DNA of 64,000 bases from an uncultured Selenomonadales bacterium (GTDB lineage: Bacteria; Bacillota; Negativicutes; Acidaminococcales; Acidaminococcaceae), in contig OMWZ01000009.1 of NCBI GenBank assembly GCA_900314855.1, positions 29,549 to 93,548 on the forward strand, in the 5' to 3' direction. The translations under genes were made by a program, and so were the position numbers. Below are positions 41,128 to 49,386 of the stretch, in pieces. Position 1 is the first letter of the stretch, and every line of letters begins with the position of its first letter. The notes under the pieces were generated by a model. The model was not told the DNA's origin. It made no database searches and worked only from the letters and a program-made list of their open reading frames with translations.

Positions 41128-42087
41128 ATGAAGAACTTTCTCAAGGGTGCCGCCGTCCTCCTTGCGCTGCTCCTGGCGGCAATCCTCCTGGCGGATGCCT
41201 ACCTCGCCCGCCCCGTAGTCGACTACACGCTGCGACGGGGAACCAAGGACGATCCCCAGTCCCCGCCGGCGGCTTTCGAAGACATCTACCCCTACCCCAA
41301 CAAATATGAGGCCATGCAGCCCAGGCCTCCGAAACAGTTCCGGCGCGCCGCCTGGACCCTCACCTCGTTCGACGGGCTCAAACTGGAAGCGACGCATTTC
41401 GTCCCCAACACCAACCCGGCCAGCCACAAATGGGCCATCCTGGTCCACGGCTATGGATGCAACCAACGGTTCATGTACATCATGGCCACGTACTACCTGG
41501 CCCACGGGTACCAGATCCTGACGCCGGATATGCGTGCCTCCGGCAAAAGCGAAGGCACGTACCTGACTATGGGTGTCTATGAAGGACGCGACGTGGCGCA
41601 ATGGGCCCGCGCGATCGTCCAAAAGGATCCCCAGGCCCGCATCGCGCTCCACGGTGTTTCCATGGGCGCAGCCGATGTCATGCTCTCCCTCAACGACAAT
41701 TTACCGGACCAGGTCAAGGCCATCATCGAGGACAGCGGCTACAGCAACCTGAAGGAATTGCTGGCCATCCGCCTCGTCGATACGGTCCGTTACCCCAAGC
41801 CCGTGCTGCTGGGGGCCAGCGTGTCCATGTGGCGGTACACCAGCGTTTTCCTGGAAGATGTGGACCCGCTCCAGGCCGTTTCCCGGTCCCGGCTGCCCAT
41901 CTTGTTCATCCACGGCACGGCAGACCAGCTCATCCCCCTGTCCATGATGAAAGACCTGTACAACGCCAGTCCTTCCAAAGACAAGGCCGCCCTTACCGTA
42001 CAGGGCGCCACCCACGCCATGAACGACGCCGTGGGCGATCCCTATTACCGGTACGTGTTCCAGTTCTTGGATCATTATGTCGGGTAG
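41128..42087 (+). CDS. Membrane-anchored alpha/beta hydrolase
   Basis: The 319-residue protein begins with a hydrophobic anchor or signal (about residues 4-25) followed by an alpha/beta-hydrolase domain. The nucleophile elbow is GVSMG (Ser178), the acid is in IHGTADQLIP and the histidine in GATHAMND near the C-terminus. VHGYGCNQR supplies the oxyanion loop. The family resembles the YqkD/serine aminopeptidase S33 group; the substrate is unknown. The ATG at 41128 has GGTGAT 8 bases upstream; a TTG at 41113 is less likely. It is a single-gene unit. Confidence 0.85.
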   Translation: MKNFLKGAAVLLALLLAAILLADAYLARPVVDYTLRRGTKDDPQSPPAAFEDIYPYPNKYEAMQPRPPKQFRRAAWTLTSFDGLKLEATHFVPNTNPASHKWAILVHGYGCNQRFMYIMATYYLAHGYQILTPDMRASGKSEGTYLTMGVYEGRDVAQWARAIVQKDPQARIALHGVSMGAADVMLSLNDNLPDQVKAIIEDSGYSNLKELLAIRLVDTVRYPKPVLLGASVSMWRYTSVFLEDVDPLQAVSRSRLPILFIHGTADQLIPLSMMKDLYNASPSKDKAALTVQGATHAMNDAVGDPYYRYVFQFLDHYVG

Positions 42088-42101
42088 GGCCCCCAAAAGC
42101 C

Positions 42102-42138
42102 AAGACCGCGCTGCCTGTTTCCAGACAGCGCGGTCTTT
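42102..42138. terminator. Bidirectional terminator between hydrolase and enoyl-CoA hydratase
   Basis: A 12-bp stem (AAGACCGCGCTG with CAGCGCGGTCTT, loop about 12) lies between convergent genes. T-rich tails follow on both strands, though they are imperfect. Confidence 0.75.
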
Positions 42139-42166
42139 CGTGTTTTCCCGGATTTGCCCTTCCGCC

Positions 42167-42964
42167 TCACCGACCCGTAAACCGGGGCGGCCGCTTCTCC
42201 AAAAAGGCCGTGATGCCCTCGCGGAAATCGGCCGTGCCGGCACAGTCCTCCTGCAGGGCGACTTCGGCGTCCCGGAACTTGCGCATCTCGCTGTACAGGC
42301 TCACGAACATCATCTTCTTCATGGCCGCATAGGCATGGGTCGGGCCTTGCGCGAGCTTCTTCGCGAAAGCCATGGCTTTCGGCATCAGTTCCTCTTTCGG
42401 AACGACTTCCTTCACGAAGCCCAGTTCCAGCGCCTCCCGCGCCGTCACAGGGCGTCCCGTCACGAACATATCCAGGGCGCGGTGCGGTCCGGCCATGCGC
42501 GGGACCAGATAGCCGCCCATGGTGTCCGGCATAAGGGCAATTCCGACAAAGGCCTGCAGGAATTTAGCGTTTTCCGCGGCAAAGACGAAATCGCAGCCAT
42601 AGGCCAGATTGCATCCGCCCCCCGCTGCCGCGCCCGCCACAGCGCAAATCACGAGCTTCGACATCTGCTTGATGCGGATGACGATGTCCGACAAATTTCC
42701 CGCCAGGGGAGCCATGGCGTTGGCCCCAAAATCCGGCTCTTCGCAATGGGCCTTCATGTAGCGGATGTCCCCGCCGCCGCAGAACGCCCGGCCGGCGCCC
42801 GTCAGCACCACGGTCCTGGCGGCCGGGTCGGCTTCTGCCTGCTGCAGGGCCTGCTCCAGCTCCCGGGCCATGTTCTCATCCAAAGCATTCAGGGTGGGGG
42901 CATAATCCAGCGTGATAACGGCCACGCCTTCCTCCACGGCGTACTTCAACATCTTATAGTCCAC
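42167..42964 (-). CDS. Enoyl-CoA hydratase/isomerase family protein, GTG start
   Basis: This is a crotonase-fold enzyme acting on acyl-CoA thioesters. The oxyanion-hole segments are visible as TGAGRAFCGGGDIR (about residues 55-68) and AGAAAGGGCNLAYGCDFVFA (about 108-127). Two acidic catalytic residues typical of hydratases are not obvious, so isomerase or related activity is possible. The 265-residue length is normal. The GTG start has GGAAGGAGG with 8-base spacing. It stands alone, with no beta-oxidation neighbours. Confidence 0.88.
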   Translation of the reverse strand: MDYKMLKYAVEEGVAVITLDYAPTLNALDENMARELEQALQQAEADPAARTVVLTGAGRAFCGGGDIRYMKAHCEEPDFGANAMAPLAGNLSDIVIRIKQMSKLVICAVAGAAAGGGCNLAYGCDFVFAAENAKFLQAFVGIALMPDTMGGYLVPRMAGPHRALDMFVTGRPVTAREALELGFVKEVVPKEELMPKAMAFAKKLAQGPTHAYAAMKKMMFVSLYSEMRKFRDAEVALQEDCAGTADFREGITAFLEKRPPRFTGR

Positions 42965-43166
42965 AGGGCAGACCTCCTTCCAGTTATTGTTTCTATTATA
43001 AGCTGTTTAGCACCTCGCCGCCAACAAATTTTCAAAAAATTTGCCGCGCCGCCAGGGAGAAACCTGCCCTCCCGCCATTTTCGCGCGGCCTATCCCCAAC
43101 ACAAAAAGGGATTTCCCCCGCTGGCAGCGAAATAGAACCTGAATACGGCGAGAAAAGGAGAACATC

Positions 43167-43916
43167 ATGGACGAACACAGAAACCTATCGGCAGATACCC
43201 TGAATCAGGAAGAACTGGTCCTCCTCGTCTTCGATTTCGCGCACCGCCTGCTGGTGCATCACACGCTCTGGTTCCGCGAGGTCGAGCACCAGCTGGGCTT
43301 CAAACGGGCCCTCCGGGTCATGGACCGCGCCTGGGAAAAAACGCGGCGCAACCTGGTCCAGCGACTTTCCCTCACGTGCGGGTTCGCGGAAACGGAGGGC
43401 GTCCCGGACTATTTACGGCAGCTGCCCCGCAGCCAGGCACTGGCCCTTCTGGACGACCTGGCCAAAAGCTGGCTCGCCCAGGATGGCCTCTGGTTCCAGG
43501 CTGTGGAAAAAGACTACGGCATGCAGGAAGCCAAACGCTGCAACGACTCCACCTGGGCCTATTTTTCACCTTACGAGGCCCATGCCGTCAAAAAATTTCT
43601 CCACCTGCCGGACCATCCCGGTCTCGACGGCCTGGAAAAAGCCCTGACCTTCCGCCTATACAGCCGCCTGAATCACCAGCGCCTGTACCGCCGCGATGGC
43701 GCCCTGATCCTGGAAATGCGCGGTTGCCGCGTCCAGTGCGCGCGCGCGCGGAAAAACATGGCCGACTATCCCTGCAAGAGCGCAGGCCTCGTCGAATACG
43801 GACGTTTCGCCGAAAACATTGACAGCCGCATCCAGACGGAATGTATCGCCTGCCCGCCCGACGAACACCCGGACGAATGGTTCTGCGCCTGGAAATTCAT
43901 CCTGCCGGAACCGTAA
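43167..43916 (+). CDS. DUF6125-like cytosolic protein
   Basis: The 249-residue protein has no membrane segment. The N-terminal half is helical (LLVFDFAHRLLVHHTLWFREVEHQLG region, residues 20-45), and the C-terminal part carries spaced cysteines: RGCRVQCARARKNMADYPCKSAGLVEYG and later CIACPPDEHPDEWFCAWKF. This matches the DUF6125 pattern of anaerobes as I remember it; the function is unknown. The cysteines suggest metal or iron-sulfur binding. AAAAGGAG lies before the ATG. A bidirectional terminator follows. Confidence 0.6.
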   Translation: MDEHRNLSADTLNQEELVLLVFDFAHRLLVHHTLWFREVEHQLGFKRALRVMDRAWEKTRRNLVQRLSLTCGFAETEGVPDYLRQLPRSQALALLDDLAKSWLAQDGLWFQAVEKDYGMQEAKRCNDSTWAYFSPYEAHAVKKFLHLPDHPGLDGLEKALTFRLYSRLNHQRLYRRDGALILEMRGCRVQCARARKNMADYPCKSAGLVEYGRFAENIDSRIQTECIACPPDEHPDEWFCAWKFILPEP

Positions 43917-43950
43917 CCCCGACGTCCTGTCCCGCGTGACCCCATAACAC

Positions 43951-43978
43951 AAAAAAGGCGCCCCCATGGGCGCCTTTT
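43951..43978. terminator. Bidirectional terminator after DUF6125-like gene and metQ
   Basis: A perfect 7-bp stem (GGCGCCC with GGGCGCC, 4-base loop) is flanked by six As on the left and four Ts on the right, between convergent genes. It ends the M20-metNIQ operon on the minus strand. Confidence 0.88.
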
Positions 43979-43996
43979 CGCTGCCGTGGCCAGGAA

Positions 43997-44842
43997 TCAC
44001 CGGGCCTCCTTGAACTGGTCTTTTGGGATATACCACAAGCCATTGTTATTCTTGTCCAGGTATTCCTTCAGCTCCCTGGAGTGGTACGCGGCGACCAGAT
44101 CCTTTGCCCATTGCGTGTCCTTGTTCTTCTCCTGGACGACGAGCTGCAGCAGTAGGTGCGGCAGGACATCTTCCGTCAGGAGAGCCGTCTTCGGGTCTAT
44201 TTTGGCATTGTACACGATGGACCCCGTAATCATGATGTAATCGAAATCGTTGCGGACACCGGGAATGGTGAGGGATTTCATTTCCGTGAATTTCAAATGA
44301 TGGGGATTTTCCGTAATATCCTGCTGGGTCACTTTGGACAAGTCCTTGGCCGGATTGAGCTTAATCCAACCAGCCTTCTGCAGCAGGGCGTAGGCGCGGG
44401 CCGTATTAGAGGCGTCGTTCGGCACGGCGATGGAGTCCCCGTCGGCAAGCTGTTTCAAATCGTGCTTGCGGCCGGGATAGAGGCCGGCCGGCACGGTCGG
44501 GATCGGCGTCAGCGCCACCAGATGGCCTTTCTGCTTCTGGTTGAAGTTTTCCATATAGGCCGTATGCTGTTCCACGTTGAAGTCGACTTCGCCCTCGTTC
44601 AGGACCACGTCGGCCTGGAGCAGGTCGGACATATCCTTGCCTGTGATCTTGTAGCCTTTCTTCGCCAGGATGGGCTTGACGGCCTTTTCAAAGAGCTCGC
44701 TGTACGGGCCCTGGGATTTGCTGAAGGTCAGCTCTTTTTTATCCGCCGATTGCTTCGCGCCGCCGCCGCAGCCCGCCGCCAACGCCGCGAACACCAGGAC
44801 CCCGGCCAGCAGGGTCATCCACTTTTTTCCGCTGAATTTCAT
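43997..44842 (-). CDS. metQ: MetQ-family lipoprotein of the T-box-controlled transporter
   Basis: This substrate-binding lipoprotein has lipobox LAAGC (lipidated Cys25). It is the most divergent of the four MetQ paralogues: the usual opening is replaced by TFSKSQGPYSELFEKAVKP, then DLLQADVVLNEGEVDFNVEQHTAYMENFNQKQ, with IAVPNDASNTARAYALLQ at the ligand site and PGVRNDFDYIMITGS. The 281 residues make it full length. It is the last gene of the operon M20-metN-metI-metQ, 66 bases after metI. AGAGGTG precedes the ATG. The operon's T-box points to cysteine and not methionine as the regulating amino acid. Confidence 0.88.
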   Translation of the reverse strand: MKFSGKKWMTLLAGVLVFAALAAGCGGGAKQSADKKELTFSKSQGPYSELFEKAVKPILAKKGYKITGKDMSDLLQADVVLNEGEVDFNVEQHTAYMENFNQKQKGHLVALTPIPTVPAGLYPGRKHDLKQLADGDSIAVPNDASNTARAYALLQKAGWIKLNPAKDLSKVTQQDITENPHHLKFTEMKSLTIPGVRNDFDYIMITGSIVYNAKIDPKTALLTEDVLPHLLLQLVVQEKNKDTQWAKDLVAAYHSRELKEYLDKNNNGLWYIPKDQFKEAR

Positions 44843-44908
44843 AATCAACACCTCTTTCGTAAATTTGACAAGCTTCGGGACCGCTGTCCCTGTTAGCAAG
44901 GTCCAGCC

Positions 44909-45580
44909 TCAATGATGGCGGACTTTGAAGGCAAGATGGCTGCCGATGGTCTGGATGATTTGGACGAAGGCGATGAGCACGACGACCGTGAACAGCATGA
45001 GCGGAAAGTTCAGCCGCTCGTAGCCGTAGGTCAAGGCCAGGTCCCCGACGCCGCCGGCGCCGATGACGCCCGCCATGGCTGTCGCTCCCAGAAGGCCGAT
45101 GGTACCCGTCGTGACGGACAGGATCAGGGAGCCTTTCGCTTCGGGAAGCAAAAAATAGCGAATGATTTCAAACCAGGTCGCCCCCATGGACTGGGCCGCT
45201 TCGAGAATGCCCTTGTCCACTTCGAGGAGGGAGTTCTCGAAAAGCCGCGTCAAATAAGGGGCAATGAACAGAATCAGGGGCACCAGGGCCGCCGTCGTGC
45301 CGATGCGTGTGCCGACGATGAATTTCGTCAGGGGCAGGACAAAGACCAGAAGGATGACGAAGGGGACGCTGCGGACCGTATTGACCACGGCATTGACGAC
45401 AGCATACACGTATCTGTTCCCCAAAATCCCGTCCTCGTTGGTCAAGACCAGCGTCAGGGCCAGGACCAGCCCAATCAGGGACCCCAGGAACAAGGACACG
45501 AACACCATGTACAACGTTTCTTCTGCCGCCAGCCCTACCCGGGACAGGGGCACTTCGAGGATTGCTTCCAGAGGACTCAT
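44909..45580 (-). CDS. metI: MetI-type ABC transporter permease
   Basis: The 223-residue permease has five membrane helices and the MetI family EAA-like loop (AAQSMGATWFEIIRYFLLPEA). The N-terminal LAAEETLYMVFVSLFLGSLIGLVLAL and RSVPFVILLVFVLPLTKFIVGT segments are typical. It forms the membrane pore with MetN as ATPase. Its ATG overlaps the metN stop by 4 bases and has GGAGGTGG upstream. Confidence 0.93.
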   Translation of the reverse strand: MSPLEAILEVPLSRVGLAAEETLYMVFVSLFLGSLIGLVLALTLVLTNEDGILGNRYVYAVVNAVVNTVRSVPFVILLVFVLPLTKFIVGTRIGTTAALVPLILFIAPYLTRLFENSLLEVDKGILEAAQSMGATWFEIIRYFLLPEAKGSLILSVTTGTIGLLGATAMAGVIGAGGVGDLALTYGYERLNFPLMLFTVVVLIAFVQIIQTIGSHLAFKVRHH

Positions 45581-46599
45581 CGTACCACCTCCTGCACCTG
45601 CGCGCCGCGCGCTTCCATATACTGCTTCATGGCGTCAATGTCTTCCCCGCTGCCAATGGCTTCCACGATAAAGATTCCCAGGGCCGTCCCCTGGAGCTCG
45701 CTGCACGAAGCAAAAATGATTCCCGTTTCCACGGGAAACCGCCGGTTGCATTCGCAGAAGAGATTTTCCTGCGCCGTCTCGCCGAGAAACCGTACCTTGA
45801 GAAGCTTATAGTTGCGCGTTTCCTGTTCCAGGCTGCGGACAATGCTGTCGGGAATCTTCTCGGGAATGACCGTCTGGACAAACTGCTTCGTCATTTCCTG
45901 CCGGGGGTTTGAAAACACTTCGAGGACGCTCCCCTGTTCCACCATGCGGCCGCGATCCATGACGGCGACGCGGTTGCAGATGCGCCGGACCACGTTGATT
46001 TCGTGGGTAATGAGAACGATAGTGAGGTTCAGCTCCCGGTTGATTTTCTGGAGCAGTTCTAAAATGGCATCCGTCGTTTCCGGATCCAGGGCGCTCGTTG
46101 CCTCGTCACAGAGCAGGATAGACGGATTCGTCGCCAGGGCCCGGGCAATACCGACGCGCTGCTTCTGGCCACCGGACAGCTGGTCGGGATAAGCCTTCGC
46201 CTTGTCGGACAGCCCCACGAAGGAGAGCAGCTCCGCCACGCGGGCGTCCATGGTCTTGGGATCGGCGTGCTGGAGCCTCAGGGGAATCGCGATGTTTTCA
46301 TACACCGTCTTGGAGGACAGCAGGTTGAACTGCTGAAAAATCATGCCGATTTTTTTGCGCAGCCCGCGCAGTTCCCCGCCCGTCAGCGTATCGACGCAGC
46401 GCCCGTTGATCTCCACGTGCCCCGACGTGGGGACTTCGAGAGCGTTGATCATGCGCAGCAGCGTCGACTTGCCGGCGCCGGAAAATCCGATAATCCCCTG
46501 GATGTCCCCATCGCCAATGGTAAGGTTCACGTGCCGCAGGGCCTGCACTTCCCCGCCTTTGGTGCGGAACGTTTTACTGACATCTTGAAAGACAATCAT
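45577..46599 (-). CDS. metN: MetN-type ABC transporter ATPase with NIL domain
   Basis: The 340-residue ATPase has Walker A GFSGAGKST (residues 38-46), the LSGGQKQR signature, Walker B ILLCDEATSALDP and the H-loop ITHEI. The C-terminal 80-90 residues form the NIL domain that senses substrate (NYKLLKVRFLGETAQENLF region and FIVEAIGSGEDIDAMKQYME), which can trans-inhibit transport. It lies 9 bases after the M20 amidohydrolase gene, with coupled translation to metI. Confidence 0.95.
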   Translation of the reverse strand: MIVFQDVSKTFRTKGGEVQALRHVNLTIGDGDIQGIIGFSGAGKSTLLRMINALEVPTSGHVEINGRCVDTLTGGELRGLRKKIGMIFQQFNLLSSKTVYENIAIPLRLQHADPKTMDARVAELLSFVGLSDKAKAYPDQLSGGQKQRVGIARALATNPSILLCDEATSALDPETTDAILELLQKINRELNLTIVLITHEINVVRRICNRVAVMDRGRMVEQGSVLEVFSNPRQEMTKQFVQTVIPEKIPDSIVRSLEQETRNYKLLKVRFLGETAQENLFCECNRRFPVETGIIFASCSELQGTALGIFIVEAIGSGEDIDAMKQYMEARGAQVQEVVR

Positions 46600-46608
46600 G
46601 GCCCCTCC

Positions 46609-47748
46609 TCATTTCCGCAGCCGAACCAGGGCCTTTTTCGCCAGGATGGCCAGATATTCCGACGTCGGGTACAGGAAGCCCGGATCGACCTGGAATTTCG
46701 GATGGTGATTCGAATAAGTATCGCCGATGCCGACCTGGATATAGGACCCGGGGATTTTTTCCAAAAAGTAGGCGAAATCCTCCCCGCCCAGATTCCAGGG
46801 GGCCTGGACGACGTTGATGCCGCTTTCCTTTGCCACGGAGGCGGCGAAGCCGGTCCACTCTTCCTCGTTCAGGGTGGCCGGCGGGCCGGCAATCCATTCC
46901 ACACTGGCCGATTCGCCATAGGCCTGGGCAAGGTGGTCCGCCAGGACACGGATGCGGGCTTCCACGAGCTGCCGGTCTTCCTTCGTCATGGTCCGCGCCG
47001 TGCCCTCGACAAACGCCGTTTCGGGAATGACGTTCCAGGTGTTGCCCGCCTGGATGTGGGTCACACTGACCAGATTCGCCGCGAAGGGATTGGAGTTGCG
47101 GCTGACGATGGTCTGGACGGCCCCGACGAAATCCGCCGCGGCGACAATGGGATCCAGGCCCATGTCCGGATGGGCACCATGACTCCCGCGGCCGCGGAAC
47201 GTGATTTTGAAGGTATCGACGGCGGCCGTGACAGCACCGGATCGCAACGCGTAGGTGCCGACGGGGATATGGACGATGATGTGGATACCGAAAATGGCCT
47301 GTACATCTGCCAGGGCACCCGTATCCAAGACAACCTTCGCCCCGCCGGGCGCTTCTTCCGCCGGCTGGAAGATCACCTTCACGGTCCCCGGCAAATTCCC
47401 TTCTTCCTTCTTTAGGAGCAGGGCTGCCCCCAGGACAGCCGCCGTATGGAAGTCATGGCCACAGGCGTGCATCCGTCCCGCTTCCCGCGACTTGTAGGAC
47501 AGATCCGTCTCCTCCTGAATCGGCAACGCGTCCATATCCCCGCGCAAAGCGACCACAGGCCCTTCGCCCCTGCCGATCTGGGCAACGAGGCCCGTCTTGA
47601 GCCCCGTATCCAGGATTTTGATACCGGCTTTTTCCAGCTCGGCCCGCACATAGGCCGTCGTCTGGAATTCCTGGTAAGACAATTCCGGATGTTCATGAAA
47701 ATGCCGGAAACTCTTTTCCACCAAGGCTTTGATGTTTGCGTCTGTCAT
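46609..47748 (-). CDS. M20-family amidohydrolase, first gene of the T-box operon
   Basis: This is a zinc-dependent peptidase/amidohydrolase of the M20D (HipO/AmhX/YxeP) group of 379 residues. Metal-site and catalytic segments are visible: VVALRGDMDALPI, MHACGHDFHTA, IFQPAEEAPGGAK, and HGAHPDMGLDPI in the dimerisation domain, with WNLGGEDFAYFLE near the C-terminus. Such enzymes remove acyl groups from amino acids (hippurate, indole-acetyl and N-acetyl amino acids). Adjacent metNIQ suggests it processes the imported substrate. The start at 47748 has AAAGGA 8 bases upstream; longer readings lack one. The T-box leader lies directly upstream. Confidence 0.92.
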   Translation of the reverse strand: MTDANIKALVEKSFRHFHEHPELSYQEFQTTAYVRAELEKAGIKILDTGLKTGLVAQIGRGEGPVVALRGDMDALPIQEETDLSYKSREAGRMHACGHDFHTAAVLGAALLLKKEEGNLPGTVKVIFQPAEEAPGGAKVVLDTGALADVQAIFGIHIIVHIPVGTYALRSGAVTAAVDTFKITFRGRGSHGAHPDMGLDPIVAAADFVGAVQTIVSRNSNPFAANLVSVTHIQAGNTWNVIPETAFVEGTARTMTKEDRQLVEARIRVLADHLAQAYGESASVEWIAGPPATLNEEEWTGFAASVAKESGINVVQAPWNLGGEDFAYFLEKIPGSYIQVGIGDTYSNHHPKFQVDPGFLYPTSEYLAILAKKALVRLRK

Positions 47749-47833
47749 AAAAGTCATCCTTTCTTTTTTCCTTCCGTCCGCCTTTCCCGCCACGACAGCG
47801 GACTTCCTGCCGCGGCGACACAGGGGCGCACAG

Positions 47834-48097
47834 AAAAAAGGCCACCGTCCTGTCAGAGACGGTGGTCCGTGGTTCCACTCTGCTTCAGAAGGAAAGCGCC
47901 AGGCTTCCTTCCCTTTGCCCGGTAACGTCGGTGTACGGGCCCGCCTACGATTGCCTCAGCGGGCCTGCTCCCGGAGGCATTCCGACAGGTCCGTTTCCTG
48001 CTCCGGCTTTCAGCCAGGACCGGGGCTCTCTAAAGGACGTACCCTGCCGTACTTGTTCCGTTCATCGCCATGGCGCTGTTGAATTTCTTGAATTCAC
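47834..48097 (-). promoter_or_regulatory. T-box leader with Cys-type specifier
   Basis: The reverse-strand leader has all main T-box parts. Stem I includes an AGUA loop-E-like element near its base and AGAGAG (about 48030), and its 3' side has GGAA directly followed by UGC (47979-47977), the expected place of the specifier codon. The T-box core AGAGTGGAACCACGG (47881-47867) carries the tRNA-binding UGGA (47877-47874). The terminator (10-bp stem, six Us, 47867-47834) follows. UGC is a Cys codon, and UGGA pairs with UCCA, the 3' end expected of tRNA-Cys (U73). Cysteine starvation would therefore turn on the M20-metNIQ operon. Confidence 0.85.
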
Positions 48098-48103
48098 ATT
48101 GCA

Positions 48104-48132
48104 ATACTAGCTTTTAATTTCCCGTTTGTCAA
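48104..48132 (-). promoter_or_regulatory. Promoter of the T-box operon
   Basis: On the reverse strand a perfect TTGACA (48132-48127), a 17-base spacer and TAGTAT (48109-48104) lie just before the leader. The rest of the gap up to the next gene (48133-48238) holds nothing recognisable. Confidence 0.85.
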
Positions 48133-48238
48133 CACTTGTGGGGAGAAAATGTTTAGTTTTTCGATATGATATCAGGTTTTTAACATTCCTGTAACGTTTG
48201 GAACATTCCGGAACAGCCGGCCGCGGGCCCGCCCGTCC

Positions 48239-49360
48239 TCAGGGGCGTTCTGCCAGGATGCGCCGTACCAGCGCGACGAGGACACGGACCACGCCGGGCA
48301 GGGCGTCCAGGTCAAAGTGCATCTTCGGGTCGTGGAGCCTGGGCTCCAGGTCGCAGCCGATGCCAAGGCTGGCTGTCTTCAAGGCCGGCCGTTCCTGCTT
48401 GAAAAAGTTGAAGTCTTCGCCAACTGTAATGGCGGCAGACGGCACCAGGCCGGCCTCGCCCAGGACGGACCGGATAACCGCTTCGGTTACGCCGCGCAGG
48501 GACGGATCCGCTTCCGCCGCCGGACAGGTTCCGATTATATGGCTGTCCGCCGTTGCCTCGTAGACAGCCGCTGTCCGGGCAATGATGTCCCGCACGCGCT
48601 GCCGCAGATGCAGCATTTCCGTATTGGATGTACTGCGCAGGTCAAAGCCCAATTTCACTTCGTCGCAGATGGCATTCAGGGAGTCGGCGCCGCCGAGAAA
48701 GCGCGTCGTCTTGACACTGCCCCCCAGAAGGGGATCCACCGGCAGGGCATTCACGGCCTGCACGATGGCCGCGCCGGCGTCGATGGCATTGACTCCCTGG
48801 TGCGGCTGGGAGCCATGGGCCGCCTTCCCGCGCACAACGGCCTCGATCAGGGTACACGCCGTCCAGCGGAGCTGGGCAATGATCTGTCCTTTCCTGGCCA
48901 GGTCTTTCGGCATAACGTGGAGCCCGATGGCATAGTCCACATCGTCCAGGACCCCGGCGTCCACCAGGGTCAGGGCCCCCTTGCCGATTTCCTCGGCCGG
49001 CTGGAAAAGGATCTTCAGGTTCCCGCAGGGCAAGCCTTCCGCGGCCAGCACGCGGGCCGCCGTCAGGACCATGGCCATATGGGCGTCGTGTCCGCAGGCA
49101 TGGGCGCACACAGAGGTCCCGTCTTCCCGGCGGAACACGAGGCTGTCCATATCGGACCGAAGGGCCACGACCGGACCGGGCTTGCCACTTCGCAAGACGC
49201 CGGTCAGGCCCGTCCCGCTGCCTACGTGTTCCGTCACGTCATAGCCGGCCTGACGCAAAACCTCCGCCAAAAAGGCGGAGGTCTTGTACTCTTGAAAAGC
49301 CGGTTCGGGGATAGAATGCAAATAGGACCAAGTCGTCTCTATTGATGCTTTGATATCCAT
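48239..49360 (-). CDS. M20-family amidohydrolase, second copy
   Basis: The 373-residue M20D-type amidohydrolase has VALRSDMDSLVF, CAHACGHDAHMAM, LFQPAEEIGKGA, the dimerisation loop GKAAHGSQPHQGVNAIDA and ITVGEDFNFF. It shares the fold and metal ligands of the copy at 46.6 kb but is clearly diverged from it. It follows metQ at 26 bases in the same orientation, so a binding protein and a deacylase are again paired. GGAGG lies 11 bases before the ATG. The substrate is unknown. Confidence 0.9.
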   Translation of the reverse strand: MDIKASIETTWSYLHSIPEPAFQEYKTSAFLAEVLRQAGYDVTEHVGSGTGLTGVLRSGKPGPVVALRSDMDSLVFRREDGTSVCAHACGHDAHMAMVLTAARVLAAEGLPCGNLKILFQPAEEIGKGALTLVDAGVLDDVDYAIGLHVMPKDLARKGQIIAQLRWTACTLIEAVVRGKAAHGSQPHQGVNAIDAGAAIVQAVNALPVDPLLGGSVKTTRFLGGADSLNAICDEVKLGFDLRSTSNTEMLHLRQRVRDIIARTAAVYEATADSHIIGTCPAAEADPSLRGVTEAVIRSVLGEAGLVPSAAITVGEDFNFFKQERPALKTASLGIGCDLEPRLHDPKMHFDLDALPGVVRVLVALVRRILAERP

Positions 49361-49386
49361 GGATATGGTTTCCTCCGGATTTTCCT

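Noticed and set aside
47978..47980. AUG (Met) as T-box specifier
   Set aside because: AUG overlaps the chosen UGC by two bases and fits the MetNIQ label, but UGC directly follows the GAA that normally precedes the specifier, and UGGA does not match the A73 of tRNA-Met. Kept only as a fallback.
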